Positions 49,414 through 60,755 of a DNA stretch of 64,000 nt are shown here, piece by piece. Source of the DNA: Candidatus Pantoea edessiphila (GTDB taxonomy: Bacteria; Pseudomonadota; Gammaproteobacteria; Enterobacterales; Enterobacteriaceae); assembly GCF_002933335.1 (NCBI RefSeq), contig NZ_PDKS01000003.1, positions 22,799 to 86,798 of the forward strand. The letters run 5' to 3'. Each line of letters opens with the position of its first letter. The first letter of the stretch is position 1. The position numbers were made by a program, and so were the translations under genes. The notes beneath the pieces were generated by a model. That model was not told where the DNA came from, made no database searches, and saw only the letters and a list, made by a program, of their open reading frames with translations.

Positions 49414-50118
49414 ATGGGTCAAAAAGTACATCCAAATGGGATGAGATTGGGTATTGTAAAACCATGGAATTCTACTTGGTTTGCAAATACAAAGGAATTT
49501 GCAAACAATTTAGAAAATGATTATAAAGTACGTCAATTTCTTACAAAAAAACTATCCAAAGCATCCATATCTCGTATAGTAATTGAACGACCAGCAAAAA
49601 GTATACGAGTTACTATACATACAGCTCGACCAGGTATAGTTATTGGTAAAAAAGGCGAAGATGTCGAAAAACTCAGGATAGTGATAGCCAATATATCAGG
49701 TGTTCCAACACAAGTTAATATATCTGAAGTAAGTAAACCCGAATTAGATGCAAAGTTAGTTGCTATCAGTATTACTACGCAACTAGAACGTCGTGTTATG
49801 TTTCGACGAGTTATGAAAAGAGCTGTTCAAAATGCAATTCGTTTAGGTGCTAAAGGTATTAAAGTAGAAATAAGTGGTAGATTAGGAGGATCAGAAATCG
49901 CTAGGACTGAATGGTATAGAGAGGGATGTGTGCCTTTACATACATTACGAGCTAATATTGATTATAATATCTCTGAAGCTTATACTACTTATGGTGTTAT
50001 TGGTGTAAAAGTATGGATTTTTAAAGGGGAAATCTTGGGAAACTTAAATTCTATTACTGAGCAAAATACAGAGCAAACGAATCAACCTAAAAAACAGCAG
50101 CGTAAAAGCCGTAAGTAA
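49414..50118 (+). CDS. rpsC: 30S ribosomal protein S3
   Basis: S3 binds the 30S head at the mRNA entry channel (KH domain [15 protein letters not shown]). The 234-residue product (E. coli 233) starts [20 protein letters not shown], with [20 protein letters not shown] as the conserved basic region. Confidence 0.98.
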   Translation: MGQKVHPNGMRLGIVKPWNSTWFANTKEFANNLENDYKVRQFLTKKLSKASISRIVIERPAKSIRVTIHTARPGIVIGKKGEDVEKLRIVIANISGVPTQVNISEVSKPELDAKLVAISITTQLERRVMFRRVMKRAVQNAIRLGAKGIKVEISGRLGGSEIARTEWYREGCVPLHTLRANIDYNISEAYTTYGVIGVKVWIFKGEILGNLNSITEQNTEQTNQPKKQQRKSRK

Positions 50119-50129
50119 GGAGAATCGCT

Positions 50130-50543
50130 GTGTTACAACCAAAACGTACAAAGTTTCGCAAACTACAAAAAGGCAGAAATCGCGGATTAGCTGCAGGAAC
50201 TAAAATTAGCTTCGGGATGTTTGGTTTGAAAGCAGTTGAAAGAGGACGTTTAACTGCAAGACAAATTGAAGCAGCTCGTCGTGCTATGACTCGAGCTGTT
50301 AAACGTCAAGGCAAAGTATGGATTCGCATATTTCCAGATAAACCGATTACGGAAAAACCTTTAGAAGTAAGAATGGGAAAAGGTAAGGGAAACGTAGAAT
50401 ATTGGGTTGCTATGATCCAACCAGGAAAAATTCTTTATGAAATAGATAGTAATGTAAACGAAGAATTAGCACGTGGAGCATTTAAATTAGCAGCTGCAAA
50501 GCTACCTATTAAAACTACTTTTGTAACTAAAGCGATAATATAA
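50130..50543 (+). CDS. rplP: 50S ribosomal protein L16
   Basis: L16 organises A-site tRNA on the 50S subunit. GTG start at 50130 gives 137 residues (E. coli 136) beginning [32 protein letters not shown] is conserved. It overlaps rpmC by one base. Confidence 0.97.
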   Translation: MLQPKRTKFRKLQKGRNRGLAAGTKISFGMFGLKAVERGRLTARQIEAARRAMTRAVKRQGKVWIRIFPDKPITEKPLEVRMGKGKGNVEYWVAMIQPGKILYEIDSNVNEELARGAFKLAAAKLPIKTTFVTKAII

Positions 50544-50734
50544 TGAAAGCAACAAAGTTGCGCATAAAAAATATTAAAGAGTTAAATACCGAATTACTTG
50601 GTCTATTACGCGAAGAGTTTAATTTGCGTATGCAAGCAGCATCTGGACAGTTACAGCAGACCAATTTGCTAAAGAAAGTGCGTAGAGATATCGCAAGGGT
50701 TAAGACTTTAATGACTGAAAAGGCTTATTTGTAA
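50543..50734 (+). CDS. rpmC: 50S ribosomal protein L29
   Basis: L29 lies next to L23 at the tunnel exit. The 63-residue product (E. coli 63) has [20 protein letters not shown] and [12 protein letters not shown]. It overlaps both neighbours by one base (TAATG), indicating translational coupling. Confidence 0.97.
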   Translation: MKATKLRIKNIKELNTELLGLLREEFNLRMQAASGQLQQTNLLKKVRRDIARVKTLMTEKAYL

Positions 50735-50988
50735 TGACTAGTAAAATTCGTACTATACAAGGCAGAGTTGTAAGCAATAAGATGCAAAAATCTGCAGTTG
50801 TTGCTATAGAACGCCTTATAAAGCACAATGTATACGGTAAATTTATTAAACGCACAACTAAACTACATATACATGACGAAAACAATGTATGTGAAGTTAA
50901 TGATCTTGTGGAAATTCATGAATGCCGTCCATTATCAAAAACCAAATCATGGATTTTAATCCGTATAATAGAAAAAGCTATTCCTTAA
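50734..50988 (+). CDS. rpsQ: 30S ribosomal protein S17
   Basis: S17 is a primary 16S rRNA binder. The 84-residue product (E. coli 84) has [20 protein letters not shown] and [17 protein letters not shown]. Last gene of the S10 operon; a clear terminator follows. Confidence 0.97.
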   Translation: MTSKIRTIQGRVVSNKMQKSAVVAIERLIKHNVYGKFIKRTTKLHIHDENNVCEVNDLVEIHECRPLSKTKSWILIRIIEKAIP

Positions 50989-51020
50989 AACTTATTCTAT
51001 ATTTAATAGAGTAGAGTATG

Positions 51021-51057
51021 GATGAACGGCTCAACAAGAGTCGTTCGTCGTTTTTTT
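51021..51057 (+). terminator. Rho-independent terminator of the S10 operon
   Basis: A 12-bp stem forms between GATGAACGGCTC (51021-51032) and GAGTCGTTCGTC (51038-51049), using two G-U pairs, around the loop AACAA. A run TTTTTTT follows (51051-51057). It is the cleanest intrinsic terminator in the window and separates rpsQ from rplN, the same place where the S10 operon ends in E. coli. Confidence 0.85.
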
Positions 51058-51162
51058 AATAATTAATTAACGAAATAAAATCTTTAAAAGATAATATTAT
51101 TTATAATAAAAGAACAGTTGTAATCTTTGGTAAGATATTTATTTATAGTGGAGCATTATACA

Positions 51163-51534
51163 ATGATCCAGGAACAGACTATTTTGAGCGTTGCTGATAA
51201 TTCTGGTGCTCGTAGCGTAATGTGTATTAAAGTTTTAGGAGGTTCACGACGTCGTTATGCAAAAATTGGTGATATAATAAAAATTACTATTAAAGAAGCT
51301 ATTCCTCGCGGAAAAGTTAAGAAAGGTGAAGTATTGAAAGCGGTAGTTGTACGTAGCAGAAAAGGTGTTCGCCGTTCTGATGGATCAGTAATTCGTTTTG
51401 ATAGTAATGCTTGTGTCATTTTAAATAACAGTAGTGAACAACCAATTGGTACACGTATTTTTGGACCAGTAACTCATGAACTTCGTACTGAAAAATTTAT
51501 GAAAATTATTTCCTTAGCACCTGAAGTGCTTTAG
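51163..51534 (+). CDS. rplN: 50S ribosomal protein L14
   Basis: L14 is at the subunit interface. ATG 51163 gives 123 residues (E. coli 123), [19 protein letters not shown]. It is the first gene of the spc operon. A TATAAT at 51102-51107 could be its -10 box, but no good -35 is visible. Confidence 0.97.
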   Translation: MIQEQTILSVADNSGARSVMCIKVLGGSRRRYAKIGDIIKITIKEAIPRGKVKKGEVLKAVVVRSRKGVRRSDGSVIRFDSNACVILNNSSEQPIGTRIFGPVTHELRTEKFMKIISLAPEVL

Positions 51535-51546
51535 TTGAGGTTGATT

Positions 51547-51861
51547 ATGGCAGCTAAAATTCGTCGTAATGACGAAGTGATTGTTCTCACCGGTAGGGAA
51601 AAGGGTAAAAGAGGTAAAGTTAAAAGGATTTTAACTTCGGGCAAAGTTATTATAGATGGTATTAATTTAGTTAAGAAACACCAAAAGCCTGTTTCATCAC
51701 TTAATAAGGCAGGTAGTATTATTGAACAAGAAAGTGCCATGCAGATTTCTAATATTGCACTTTTTAATGTTACTACTGGTAAAGCAGATAGAGTAGGTTT
51801 TAGATTTCAAGATGGTAAAAAAATACGTTTTTTTAAGTCCAATAATGAGGTTATTAAGTAA
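51547..51861 (+). CDS. rplX: 50S ribosomal protein L24
   Basis: L24 is an assembly-initiator protein near the tunnel exit (KOW motif [16 protein letters not shown]). ATG 51547 gives 104 residues, the E. coli length; an in-frame start 12 nt upstream is not supported by the family. Confidence 0.97.
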   Translation: MAAKIRRNDEVIVLTGREKGKRGKVKRILTSGKVIIDGINLVKKHQKPVSSLNKAGSIIEQESAMQISNIALFNVTTGKADRVGFRFQDGKKIRFFKSNNEVIK

Positions 51862-51876
51862 ATTGGAGTACAACAG

Positions 51877-52416
51877 ATGTCAAAACTGCATGATTATTAT
51901 AACAATGAAGTAGTCAAAAAACTAGTAGCAAAATTCGGCTACAATTCTGTCATGCAAGTACCCCAAATAAAAAAAATTACTTTAAACATGGGTATTGGTA
52001 AAGCAGTTGCGGATAGAAAATTTTTAGATAGTGCATTATCTGATTTAGAATTAATTTCTGGCCAAAAGCCATTAATTACTAAAGTTAGAAAATCTGTAGC
52101 AGGATTCAAAATTCGTCAAGGGTATGCTATAGGATGTAAAGTAACACTACGTGGTGAAAGAATGTGGGAATTCTTTGAGAAGCTAATTGTTATTGTTATA
52201 CCCCGAATTCGTGATTTTCGTGGCTTGTCTGTTAAATCATTTGATGGCTTTGGGAACTACAACATGGGTATACGTGAACAAATTATATTTCCTGAAATTA
52301 GCTATGACAAAATTAATCATATTAGTGGTTTAGATATAGCTATTAGTACAACTGCTCAATCTGATAGTGAAGGTATGGCTCTACTGTGTGCCTTTAATTT
52401 CCCGTTTCGTAAATAA
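51877..52416 (+). CDS. rplE: 50S ribosomal protein L5
   Basis: L5 binds 5S rRNA and contacts P-site tRNA. The 179-residue product (E. coli 179) has [40 protein letters not shown] and the [10 protein letters not shown] segment. Confidence 0.98.
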   Translation: MSKLHDYYNNEVVKKLVAKFGYNSVMQVPQIKKITLNMGIGKAVADRKFLDSALSDLELISGQKPLITKVRKSVAGFKIRQGYAIGCKVTLRGERMWEFFEKLIVIVIPRIRDFRGLSVKSFDGFGNYNMGIREQIIFPEISYDKINHISGLDIAISTTAQSDSEGMALLCAFNFPFRK

Positions 52417-52441
52417 TTAAAATGGGGGTAATCTAAATTAC

Positions 52442-52747
52442 ATGTCTAAACAATCAATCCAAGTACGTGAGATTAAACGCAAAAAATTAGCAGAAAAATT
52501 ATCTACAAAACGTAATAAACTCAAATCACTGATTTCTGATATTAAAAGTTCAGATAAAGTTCGTTGGGATGCTATTTTAAAATTACAGAGTTTACCTCGT
52601 GATTCTAGTCCTTCTCGACAACGTAATCGTTGTCGTCAAACAGGTAGACCTAGAGGGTTTATAAGAAAATTTGGTTTAAGCCGCATAAAAGTTAGGGAAG
52701 CAGCAATGCGTGGTGATATTCCTGGACTTAAAAAGGCCAGTTGGTAA
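52442..52747 (+). CDS. rpsN: 30S ribosomal protein S14
   Basis: S14 completes the 30S head. The 101-residue product is the long, zinc-free form (E. coli 101), with [19 protein letters not shown] and [18 protein letters not shown]. Confidence 0.97.
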   Translation: MSKQSIQVREIKRKKLAEKLSTKRNKLKSLISDIKSSDKVRWDAILKLQSLPRDSSPSRQRNRCRQTGRPRGFIRKFGLSRIKVREAAMRGDIPGLKKASW

Positions 52748-52779
52748 TCATCATGACTAAAATTTAGAGGATATAATTA

Positions 52780-53172
52780 ATGAGTATGCAAGATCCTATA
52801 GCAGATATGTTAACTAGAATACGTAATGGTCAATCCTCTCGTAAAATAACTATTGATATGTCTTATTCTAAGTTGAAATTAGCAATTTCTAAAGTTTTAA
52901 AAGAAGAAGGATACATTAAAGATTATAAAGTTGTTAAAGATAGTAAGATTGCATTAGAAATTTCTCTAAAATATTTTAAAGGCAAACCAGTATTAGAGAA
53001 AATTGACAGAGTCAGTAAACCAAGTCTACGTATTTATAGAAAAAAAAATGACCTTCCAAAAGTAATGGATGGTATGGGAATAGCTGTTATTTCTACATCT
53101 AAAGGTGTTATGACTGATGATATGGCTCGTCATATGGGATTAGGTGGCGAAATTATCTGCTATATAGCATAA
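52780..53172 (+). CDS. rpsH: 30S ribosomal protein S8
   Basis: S8 binds the 16S central domain and in E. coli represses the spc operon. The 130-residue product (E. coli 130) starts [20 protein letters not shown] and ends with [20 protein letters not shown]. Confidence 0.98.
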   Translation: MSMQDPIADMLTRIRNGQSSRKITIDMSYSKLKLAISKVLKEEGYIKDYKVVKDSKIALEISLKYFKGKPVLEKIDRVSKPSLRIYRKKNDLPKVMDGMGIAVISTSKGVMTDDMARHMGLGGEIICYIA

Positions 53173-53185
53173 TTGGAGGATTTTG

Positions 53186-53719
53186 ATGTCTCGTATTGCT
53201 AAAAAACCTATTATTATCCCATCAGATGTAAAAGTAACATTAGATGATGGGTTAATTTCAATACAAGGTAAGAATGGAGTGTTAAGTCGTATTGTAAATA
53301 GAGCTGTTGAAATAAAATATATCGATAATACCTTGACATTTAATCCTTATAAAAGTTTTATTGATGGGTGGGCACAGGCTGGTACATTTAGGTCAATAAT
53401 TAATGCAATGATTATTGGAGTTAATCAAGGTTTTATCAAAAAACTTCAATTGGTTGGTATAGGTTATCGAGCATCAGTTAAAGATAATATAATAAATTTA
53501 TCTTTAGGATTTTCTCATTCTATTAATCATTTTCTACCCTTAGGGGTTATTGCAGAATGTCCAATTCAAACTGAAATTGTCTTAAAAAGTGCTGATAAGC
53601 AATTAATAGGTCAAGTAGCTGCTGATTTACGTTCTTATCGTCCTCCAGAACCTTATAAAGGCAAAGGTATTTGTTATCTTGATGAGCAAGTTCGTATAAA
53701 AGAAGCTAAAAAGAAGTAA
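53186..53719 (+). CDS. rplF: 50S ribosomal protein L6
   Basis: L6 lies at the base of the L7/L12 stalk near the sarcin-ricin loop. ATG 53186 gives 177 residues (E. coli 177), [20 protein letters not shown]; the TTG one codon before is less likely. LVGIGYRA and [11 protein letters not shown] are conserved. Confidence 0.97.
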   Translation: MSRIAKKPIIIPSDVKVTLDDGLISIQGKNGVLSRIVNRAVEIKYIDNTLTFNPYKSFIDGWAQAGTFRSIINAMIIGVNQGFIKKLQLVGIGYRASVKDNIINLSLGFSHSINHFLPLGVIAECPIQTEIVLKSADKQLIGQVAADLRSYRPPEPYKGKGICYLDEQVRIKEAKKK

Positions 53720-53728
53720 GGTAATATT

Positions 53729-54085
53729 ATGAACAATAAAAAATCTGCTCGTGTTCGTCGTGGTAATAATACACGATATAAGATTAAGGAGTTAGGCTGT
53801 ACTCGCTTACTTGTACATCGTACTCCTCGTCATATTTATGCTCAAGTAACTAATTCAAAAGGTTCTGAAGTTTTGGTTTGTGCATCTACTTTAGAAAAAA
53901 TTATTAGCAAACAAATAAAATATACTGGCAATAAAGCAGCTGCTGTTATTGTAGGAAAAATTATAGCAGAACGTGCAATAAAAAAAGGTATTACCAGTAT
54001 TTCTTTCGACCGATCTGGATTTCAATATCATGGTCGCATCCAAGCTTTAGCAAATTCTGCTCGAAAAGCAGGACTTAAGTTTTAG
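53729..54085 (+). CDS. rplR: 50S ribosomal protein L18
   Basis: L18 binds 5S rRNA. The 118-residue product (E. coli 117) has [15 protein letters not shown] and [20 protein letters not shown]. Confidence 0.97.
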   Translation: MNNKKSARVRRGNNTRYKIKELGCTRLLVHRTPRHIYAQVTNSKGSEVLVCASTLEKIISKQIKYTGNKAAAVIVGKIIAERAIKKGITSISFDRSGFQYHGRIQALANSARKAGLKF

Positions 54086-54097
54086 TAGGTATTTAAA

Positions 54098-54625
54098 ATG
54101 GCAAATATCGAAAAACCAATAGGTGATTTACAAGAAAAATTAGTAGCGGTTAATCGTGTATCTAAAACCGTTAAGGGTGGACGTATCTTCTCTTTTACTG
54201 CATTGACAGTAGTAGGTGATGGAAATGGAAGAGTAGGTTTTGGATATGGGAAAGCTCGGGAAGTTCCAGCAGCGATACAAAAAGCAATGGAAAAAGCTCG
54301 TCGCAACATGATTAGTATTATATTAAATAATGGAACTTTACAGCACTCTGTAAAAGGTATCCATACTGGATCCAAAATATTTATGAAACCAGCTTCTAAA
54401 GGGACTGGTATTATAGCAGGAGGTGCAATGAGAGCTGTACTTGAAGTTGCCGGAGTTCATAATGTTCTAGCTAAAACTTATGGTTCTACTAACCCTATTA
54501 ATGTAGTTCGCGCTACTATAGAAGGTCTAAACAGTATGCGCTCTCCTGAAATGATTGCTGCTAAATTAGGCAAAAATTCTATAAATCATCATATTTATAG
54601 AAAAAATAACGGAGTAATATCTTAA
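54098..54625 (+). CDS. rpsE: 30S ribosomal protein S5
   Basis: S5 takes part in decoding accuracy and mRNA entry. The 175-residue product (E. coli 167) has [36 protein letters not shown] and [20 protein letters not shown]. The C-terminus is a few residues longer than in E. coli and unlike it. It overlaps rpmD by one base. Confidence 0.98.
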   Translation: MANIEKPIGDLQEKLVAVNRVSKTVKGGRIFSFTALTVVGDGNGRVGFGYGKAREVPAAIQKAMEKARRNMISIILNNGTLQHSVKGIHTGSKIFMKPASKGTGIIAGGAMRAVLEVAGVHNVLAKTYGSTNPINVVRATIEGLNSMRSPEMIAAKLGKNSINHHIYRKNNGVIS

Positions 54626-54804
54626 TGACAAAAATTATTAAAATAACCCAAATAAGGAGTTCTATTGGTCGATTGCCTAGACATAGGAATACTCTTATTA
54701 GCTTAGGTTTGCGCCATATCGGTCATACTGTTACACGTAAAGATAATCCATCTATACGTGGTATGATTCATACAATTTCATACATGGTTAAAGTAAATGA
54801 TTAA
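54625..54804 (+). CDS. rpmD: 50S ribosomal protein L30
   Basis: This 59-codon gene starts at the ATG overlapping the rpsE stop (TAATG) and ends TAA 54802-54804. The product, [20 protein letters not shown] ... [19 protein letters not shown] ... SYMVKVND, matches E. coli L30 (59 residues) throughout. It lies in the usual spc operon position between rpsE and rplO. Confidence 0.97.
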   Translation: MTKIIKITQIRSSIGRLPRHRNTLISLGLRHIGHTVTRKDNPSIRGMIHTISYMVKVND

Positions 54805-55246
54805 TAATAATTTGCGCTTAAATACCATATCTTATGCCGTAGGGTCTAGACATACTAAGAAACGTTTAGGAAGAGGAATAAGTTCTGGTTCTGGTAAAAC
54901 CTGCGGAAGAGGTCATAAAGGACAAAAATCTCGTTCAGGAGGAAAGATTAATAGGGGGTTTGAAGGCGGACAGATGCCAATTTACCGTCGTCTTCCGAAA
55001 TTTGGTTTTGTTTCTAGAAAGCAATTTGTTCATAAAGAAATTAGCCTTTTTGATTTAATGAAAGTTAAGGATAATATTATAAATTTAAACAAATTAAAAG
55101 TTTTTAATATTATTAATAATAATATTAAATCTGTAAAGATAATTTGTTCAGGTAGTATCTCTGTTCCAAAAAACATTAGTGGCTTAAATGTTACTAAAGG
55201 TGCACGCAAAGCTATTGAAGCTGTGGGTGGTAAAGTTGAGGATTAA
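54797..55246 (+). CDS. rplO: 50S ribosomal protein L15
   Basis: L15 is a late-assembly 50S protein. The ATG at 54797 overlaps rpmD by 8 nt and gives 149 residues. The TTG at 54812 would give 144 residues starting [12 protein letters not shown], exactly the E. coli length and register, so the true start is uncertain. Conserved: [26 protein letters not shown] and [17 protein letters not shown]. Confidence 0.95.
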   Translation: MINNNLRLNTISYAVGSRHTKKRLGRGISSGSGKTCGRGHKGQKSRSGGKINRGFEGGQMPIYRRLPKFGFVSRKQFVHKEISLFDLMKVKDNIINLNKLKVFNIINNNIKSVKIICSGSISVPKNISGLNVTKGARKAIEAVGGKVED

Positions 55247-55253
55247 GCATTAA

Positions 55254-56582
55254 ATGATAAAACAATTGGGATTAGATTTTAAAAATACCAAAGATAGTTT
55301 CGATCAATTAAAATTTAGATTGTTGTTTTTATTAACTAGTTTATTGGTATTTAGAATCGGTTCTTTTATTACAATTCCTGGAATTGATCAAACCATATTT
55401 AAAAAAATATTAGAACATCAACATGGCACAATCATTGAAATGTTCAATATGTTTTCTGGAGGATCTCTTAGCAGAGCTTCTATCTTCGCATTGGGCATTA
55501 TGCCATATGTTTCAGCATCAATTGTAATTCAACTATTAACTACATTGCACCCCTCATTATCAGAAATAAAAAAAGAGGGAGAAGCTGGCCGTCGTAAAAT
55601 TAATAAATACACGCGTTATTGTACCTTAATTTTAGCTATAATACAATCAGTGGGTATAGCTATTAATTTACCAAATATGTTAGGTATGCATAGTTTGTTA
55701 TTTAAACCTGGTATGTCTTTTTATTTTTCGGCTATTTTGAGCTTAGTAACTGGTACTGTTTTTCTAATGTGGTTAGGTGAACAAATTACTGAACGAGGTA
55801 TTGGTAATGGTACTTCCATCATTATTTTTGCAGGTATAATAGCAGGGTTACCACCAGCGATAGGCCATACTATAGAACAAGCTAAACATGGCGACTTAAA
55901 TCTTTTTTCACTAATATTAATTATAGTACTTATATTTATAGTAACATATTTTGTTATTTTTATTGAGCGCGGTCAACGTCGCATATTAGCAAATTATGCA
56001 AAACGTCAACAAGGTCGTCGTATGTATGCGGTACAATGTACACATTTGCCGTTGAAAGTAAATATGGCAGGTGTCATCCCAGCTATTTTTGCTTCTAGTA
56101 TAATCTTATTTCCTGCAACTATGGCAGCTTGGTTCGGAAATAACAATTGGAAATGGTTAAATACATTTTCTTTATATTTACAACCGGGTAATCCACTTTA
56201 TATATTAATATATTCTAGTGCAATTATTTTCTTTTGTTTTTTTTATACAGCACTTGTTTTTAATCCCAGAGAAACCGCAGATAATCTAAAAAAATCTGGA
56301 GCTTTTATACCAGGTATTAGACCAGGAGAACAAACGGCAAAATATATTAATAAAGTAATGACTCGGTTGACTTTAGTTGGTGCTTTTTATATGACTTTCA
56401 TTTGTTTGATTCCTGAATTCATGCGTGGCTTCATGAATGTACCTTTTTATTTTGGCGGGACTTCATTGCTGATTGTAGTTGTAGTTATTATGGATTTTAT
56501 ATCTCAATTACAGACATTAGTAATGTCGAATCAATATGATCTTGCATTGAAAAAAGCCAATTTTAAGGGATTTAATAAATAA
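55254..56582 (+). CDS. secY: Preprotein translocase subunit SecY
   Basis: SecY forms the protein-conducting channel of SecYEG in the inner membrane. The 442-residue product (E. coli 443) has ten predicted membrane spans. The plug/pore region includes [26 protein letters not shown] (split here), and the cytoplasmic loops that bind SecA and ribosomes ([33 protein letters not shown]) are intact. It is co-transcribed with spc ribosomal genes; ftsY, encoding the SRP receptor, is also in this window. Confidence 0.98.
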   Translation: MIKQLGLDFKNTKDSFDQLKFRLLFLLTSLLVFRIGSFITIPGIDQTIFKKILEHQHGTIIEMFNMFSGGSLSRASIFALGIMPYVSASIVIQLLTTLHPSLSEIKKEGEAGRRKINKYTRYCTLILAIIQSVGIAINLPNMLGMHSLLFKPGMSFYFSAILSLVTGTVFLMWLGEQITERGIGNGTSIIIFAGIIAGLPPAIGHTIEQAKHGDLNLFSLILIIVLIFIVTYFVIFIERGQRRILANYAKRQQGRRMYAVQCTHLPLKVNMAGVIPAIFASSIILFPATMAAWFGNNNWKWLNTFSLYLQPGNPLYILIYSSAIIFFCFFYTALVFNPRETADNLKKSGAFIPGIRPGEQTAKYINKVMTRLTLVGAFYMTFICLIPEFMRGFMNVPFYFGGTSLLIVVVVIMDFISQLQTLVMSNQYDLALKKANFKGFNK

Positions 56583-56635
56583 TTTTAGAGTATTACGTAT
56601 ATTACAAAAAGAAAAATGCTTAAGGAAAACACTTA

Positions 56636-56752
56636 ATGAAAGTACGAGCTTCAGTTAAAAAGTTATGTCGTGATTGCAAAATTATTCGACGTCATGGTAC
56701 GATTCGAATAATTTGCACTTCAGATCCCAAACATAAACAACGTCAAGGTTGA
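56636..56752 (+). CDS. rpmJ: 50S ribosomal protein L36
   Basis: This 38-codon gene ends TGA 56750-56752. The product begins [20 protein letters not shown] and ends KHKQRQG. The zinc-ribbon residues of the C+ form (C11, C14, C27 and H33) are present. It has the same length as E. coli L36. It lies between secY and rpsM, as in the alpha operon head. Confidence 0.97.
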   Translation: MKVRASVKKLCRDCKIIRRHGTIRIICTSDPKHKQRQG

Positions 56753-56813
56753 GATTAAAATTTCAAAAATCATATATAAAAAGCCTAACAAAAACATATT
56801 ATAGGAGAATATA

Positions 56814-57170
56814 GTGACTCGCATAGCAGGAATAAATATTCCTGATAAACAACATACTGTTATGGCATTAACTGCGATATTTGGCATTGGTAAAATTCGT
56901 TCCAAAAAAATCTGCGCTGCTACTGGTATTAATGAAAGTACTAGAATTAGTTCTTTATCTGAAAAACAAATAGATCAATTGCGTGATGAAGTTGCTAAAT
57001 TTGTTGTTGAAGGTGATTTACGGCGTGAAATTAACATGAGTGTAAAACGATTGATTGATTTAGGTTGTTATAGAGGTTTACGTCATCGTCGACATCTTCC
57101 AGTTCATGGACAACGTACTAAAACTAATGCTCGTACACGCAAAGGTCCTCGTAAATTAATTAAAAAATAG
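56814..57170 (+). CDS. rpsM: 30S ribosomal protein S13
   Basis: S13 bridges the 30S head to the 50S subunit and P-site tRNA. GTG start at 56814 (after AGGAGA) gives 118 residues (E. coli 118). It has [39 protein letters not shown] and a basic tail. Confidence 0.97.
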   Translation: MTRIAGINIPDKQHTVMALTAIFGIGKIRSKKICAATGINESTRISSLSEKQIDQLRDEVAKFVVEGDLRREINMSVKRLIDLGCYRGLRHRRHLPVHGQRTKTNARTRKGPRKLIKK

Positions 57171-57189
57171 AATAGGTAGTGATATCAAA

Positions 57190-57579
57190 ATGGCAAAATC
57201 ACTAGTTCGTGCACGTAAGCGTGTAAAAAAACAAATTTTAGATGGTGTGGCTTATATACATGCTTCTTTCAATAATACTATTGTTACAATTACTGATCGT
57301 CAAGGTAATGCACTAGGATGGGCTACTGCTGGTGGATCAGGTTTTCGTGGTTCTCGTAAATCTACTCCTTTCGCAGCCCAAGTAGCAGCAGAACGTTGTG
57401 CTGAATCAGTAAAAGATTACGGTATTAAAAATTTAGAAGTGATGGTAAAAGGACCAGGTCCTGGGCGCGAATCCACTATCCGTGCTTTAAATACGTTTGG
57501 TTTTCGGATTCTAAATATTATTGATATGACACCTATTCCTCATAATGGTTGTCGTCCGCCGAAAAAACGTCGAGTATAA
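57190..57579 (+). CDS. rpsK: 30S ribosomal protein S11
   Basis: S11 forms part of the platform around the 690 and 790 loops. The 129-residue product (E. coli 129) has [20 protein letters not shown] and [15 protein letters not shown]. Confidence 0.98.
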   Translation: MAKSLVRARKRVKKQILDGVAYIHASFNNTIVTITDRQGNALGWATAGGSGFRGSRKSTPFAAQVAAERCAESVKDYGIKNLEVMVKGPGPGRESTIRALNTFGFRILNIIDMTPIPHNGCRPPKKRRV

Positions 57580-57611
57580 GTACTTATTTTATAAAATAGC
57601 TGGAGAAAAAA

Positions 57612-58232
57612 ATGGCAAGATACTTAGGGCCTAAGCTCAAGCTGAGCCGACGTGAAGGTACAGATTTGTTTCTTAAATCTGGTGTTAGAGCAATTGATTC
57701 TAAATGTAAAATAGAACAAGTTCCAGGTCAACACGGGACACGCAGACCCCGTTTATCTGATTACGGTGGTCAGTTGCGTGAAAAACAAAAAGTTCGTCGT
57801 ATTTATGGCATACTTGAACGTCAATTTCGTAATTATTACAAAAAAGCTGCGCGTTTAAAAGGTAATACTGGTGAAAACCTGTTAATTCTTTTAGAAGGTC
57901 GTTTAGATAATGTGGTTTATCGTATGGGGTTTGGAGCAACTCGTGCTGAATCGCGACAGCTAATAAGCCATAAATCTATTTTAGTAAACGGACGGTTTGT
58001 TAATATTGCTTCTTATCAGGTGCATTTAGATGATATTATTAAAGTTAGTGATAAAGCTACAAAACAATCTCGTATTAAAGCAGCTTTAGAACTTTCTGAA
58101 AATCATGAAAAACCAACTTGGCTAGAAGTAGATGTAAAAAAAATGGAAGGTCGTTTAAAACGAATTCCTGAAAGAAATGATCTATCCATAGACATTAATG
58201 AACACCTGATAGTAGAGCTTTATTCTAAGTAA
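57612..58232 (+). CDS. rpsD: 30S ribosomal protein S4
   Basis: S4 initiates 30S assembly and in E. coli represses the alpha operon. The 206-residue product (E. coli 206) starts [20 protein letters not shown] and has [18 protein letters not shown] and the S4 RNA-binding domain [20 protein letters not shown]. Confidence 0.98.
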   Translation: MARYLGPKLKLSRREGTDLFLKSGVRAIDSKCKIEQVPGQHGTRRPRLSDYGGQLREKQKVRRIYGILERQFRNYYKKAARLKGNTGENLLILLEGRLDNVVYRMGFGATRAESRQLISHKSILVNGRFVNIASYQVHLDDIIKVSDKATKQSRIKAALELSENHEKPTWLEVDVKKMEGRLKRIPERNDLSIDINEHLIVELYSK

Positions 58233-58257
58233 AGCTAGTAGCAAAAGAGAGGATATA

Positions 58258-59244
58258 ATGCAGGGTTCTGTAACAGAATTTCTAAAACCACGCCTAGTAG
58301 ATATTGAACAACTTAGCTCAACACAGGCTAAGGTAACTCTTGAACCATTAGAGCGTGGCTTCGGCCATACTCTTGGTAATGCACTCCGCCGTATTTTGCT
58401 TTCTTCTATGCCAGGTTATGCAGTAACAGAGGTTGAAATTGATGGTGTATTACATGAATATAGTACTAAAGAAGGAGTACAGGAAGATATTTTAGAAATT
58501 TTACTTAATCTCAAAGGATTAGTGGTAAAAGTTTATGGTAAGGATGAAGTAATACTAACTTTAAATAAATCTGGAATTGGGCCTGTAACTGCAGCTGATA
58601 TTACATATGATAATCATGTAGAAATAATTCAACCTAAACACATAATTTGTCATTTAACTGATAAGAACGCAATTATTAACATGCGGATAAAAATTCAACG
58701 TGGCCGAGGATATGTGCCGGCTTTTAATCGTATTCGTACAGGAGATGAAAGACCTATTGGTAGACTTTTAGTTGATGCTTGTTATAGCCCTATAGATCAT
58801 ATAGCGTATAATGTAGAAGCAGCTCGTGTAGAACAACGTACTGACTTAGATAAACTCATTATTAATATGGAAACAAACGGAACAATAGATCCTGAAGAAG
58901 CTATTAGAAGGGCAGCAACTATTTTAGTGGAACAATTGGAAGCATTCGTTGACTTAAGGGATTTACGTCAACCTGAAATAAAAGAAGAAAAACCTGAATT
59001 TGATCCTCTTTTATTACGTCCTGTTGATGATTTAGAATTGACAGTACGGTCTGCTAATTGTCTTAAAGCAGAAACTATTCATTATATCGGTGATTTAGTA
59101 CAACGTACTGAAGTGGAGTTACTTAAAACACCAAATTTAGGTAAAAAATCCCTTACCGAAATTAAGGATATTTTAGCTTCGCGCGGTCTTTCTTTAGGTA
59201 TGAGACTTGATAATTGGCCACCAGAAAACATTATTGAAGAATAA
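58258..59244 (+). CDS. rpoA: RNA polymerase alpha subunit
   Basis: Alpha nucleates RNA polymerase assembly and contacts promoter UP elements and activators. The 328-residue product (E. coli 329) has the N-terminal domain ([32 protein letters not shown]), a linker (about residues 236-250) and a full C-terminal domain. [10 protein letters not shown] keeps the DNA-contact arginine (R264, E. coli R265), followed by [19 protein letters not shown]. Retention of the CTD is consistent with the intact crp gene. Confidence 0.98.
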   Translation: MQGSVTEFLKPRLVDIEQLSSTQAKVTLEPLERGFGHTLGNALRRILLSSMPGYAVTEVEIDGVLHEYSTKEGVQEDILEILLNLKGLVVKVYGKDEVILTLNKSGIGPVTAADITYDNHVEIIQPKHIICHLTDKNAIINMRIKIQRGRGYVPAFNRIRTGDERPIGRLLVDACYSPIDHIAYNVEAARVEQRTDLDKLIINMETNGTIDPEEAIRRAATILVEQLEAFVDLRDLRQPEIKEEKPEFDPLLLRPVDDLELTVRSANCLKAETIHYIGDLVQRTEVELLKTPNLGKKSLTEIKDILASRGLSLGMRLDNWPPENIIEE

Positions 59245-59309
59245 TCAAATAATAAATTCATATTTAATAGATAAAAATATAATATATAAATATAAAAAAG
59301 GATAAAGTC

Positions 59310-59705
59310 ATGCGCCATCGTAAAAGCGGGCGTCAATTAAATCGTAATGGAAGTCATCGTAAAGCTATGTTCCGTAATATTACAGCTTCTTTAGTTCGTT
59401 ATGAAATTATTAAAACAACATTAATAAAAGCTAAAGAATTACGTTGTTTTGTTGAACCTTTAATTACTATTGCGAAAGTTGACAGTGTTTATAATCGCCG
59501 ATTTGCATTTGCTCGCTTACGTGATAATGAGATTGTATCAAAATTATTTACACAAATAGGACCGCGTTATATAAATCGTTTTGGCGGTTACACTCGTATC
59601 CTGAAATGCGGTTTTCGTGCTGGAGATAAAGCACCAATGGCATACATCGAGTTAATTGAAGGTACTAAAAAAAATTTAAATATAATACATAATCAGGAAA
59701 TATAA
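59310..59705 (+). CDS. rplQ: 50S ribosomal protein L17
   Basis: L17 lies near the tunnel exit. The 131-residue product (E. coli 127) starts [20 protein letters not shown] and has [20 protein letters not shown]. It is the end of the alpha operon. Confidence 0.97.
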   Translation: MRHRKSGRQLNRNGSHRKAMFRNITASLVRYEIIKTTLIKAKELRCFVEPLITIAKVDSVYNRRFAFARLRDNEIVSKLFTQIGPRYINRFGGYTRILKCGFRAGDKAPMAYIELIEGTKKNLNIIHNQEI

Positions 59706-59739
59706 TATTTATCATATGTATTATAAAAAAGGAGTATAC

Positions 59740-59770
59740 AGTAAAAACTCATTACCCATGGGTTTTTACT
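59740..59770. terminator. Bidirectional terminator between rplQ and fmt
   Basis: An 11-bp stem is formed by 59740-59750 (AGTAAAAACTC) and 59760-59770 (GGGTTTTTACT), with one T-G pair, around the loop ATTACCCAT. It sits between the convergent rplQ and fmt genes. The U-rich 3' arm and following ATTTTAATT support termination of the alpha operon; the minus-strand side is also A/T-rich. Confidence 0.7.
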
Positions 59771-59793
59771 ATTTTAATTATATTCAAATTAAT

Positions 59794-60744
59794 TTAATTC
59801 AATTTAGTACCAGGTTTAAACCATTCATATCGAGAATTAATTAAATATCTAGCTAACATAGGTTTTTTACCAGCTGGTTGCAAGATCATTAGATTGATTA
59901 TACCTTTGGCAGTAGCAACTTGTATGCCGTTATTTGTAACTTTAATAATCACTCCTGGTTTTATGTCAACTAATTTATCGTTATTTAAAACACTAACCTG
60001 CCAAACTTTAATTAATTTATTATTGTCAATATAAAAAAAACTACCTGGCCAAGGATTGAAAGCACGCACACAACGTTCTAATTGTTCTGCTGTACACTGC
60101 CAATCAATTTTTGCATCTTTCTTTTTTATTTTTTTAGCATAATTAGCTGATTTGTTGTCTTGTTTTTTGGAAATATTTTGCTTGCCACTGGAAATTTTTA
60201 ATAATATATTAATTAGTGCATATGTACCTAATTTTGATAACCTTTCATGTAACGTTAAATAAGTATCAGATGATTTAATATCACATTCAACTTGGTATAA
60301 TATATCTCCTGTATCTAATGTTTCATCCATCTGTATGATAGTTATTCCAGTTTTTGTATCTCCTGCTAAAATTGCCCTTTGCACAGGCGCAGCACCACGC
60401 CATCTAGGTAAAATAGAAGCATGAACATTAATGCATCCTAAACGTGGAATTTTGATGATATTTCTTGGAATTATTAATCCGTAAGCTACTACAATAATGA
60501 TGTCTGGACATAAATTGGAAATTTTTATATTCAAATTTTTAGAACAAAGTGATTCTGGTTGCATAACGGGAATATTTTTACTTTGAGCTATCATTTTAAC
60601 TGGACTAGCAGTTAATTTATAACCTCTGCCAGCAGGACGATCAGGTTGTGTTAATACGGATATAATTCGATAATCTGATTCAAGAATACCACTAAGATGA
60701 ACAGCAGCAAATTCAGATGTTCCAGCAAATATAATTTTTAACAT
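59794..60744 (-). CDS. fmt: Methionyl-tRNA formyltransferase
   Basis: Fmt formylates initiator Met-tRNA. The 316-residue product (E. coli 315) has LTQPDRPAGRGYKLTASPVK, the catalytic SLLPRWRGAAP-type motif (HASILPRWRGAAPVQRAI), TGITIIQMDETLDTGD and a C-terminal OB-like domain (RAFNPWPGSFF). It follows def by 11 nt on the minus strand. rsmB and trkA, next in E. coli, are absent. Confidence 0.97.
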   Translation of the reverse strand: MLKIIFAGTSEFAAVHLSGILESDYRIISVLTQPDRPAGRGYKLTASPVKMIAQSKNIPVMQPESLCSKNLNIKISNLCPDIIIVVAYGLIIPRNIIKIPRLGCINVHASILPRWRGAAPVQRAILAGDTKTGITIIQMDETLDTGDILYQVECDIKSSDTYLTLHERLSKLGTYALINILLKISSGKQNISKKQDNKSANYAKKIKKKDAKIDWQCTAEQLERCVRAFNPWPGSFFYIDNNKLIKVWQVSVLNNDKLVDIKPGVIIKVTNNGIQVATAKGIINLMILQPAGKKPMLARYLINSRYEWFKPGTKLN

Positions 60745-60755
60745 AGTAGAAATTT

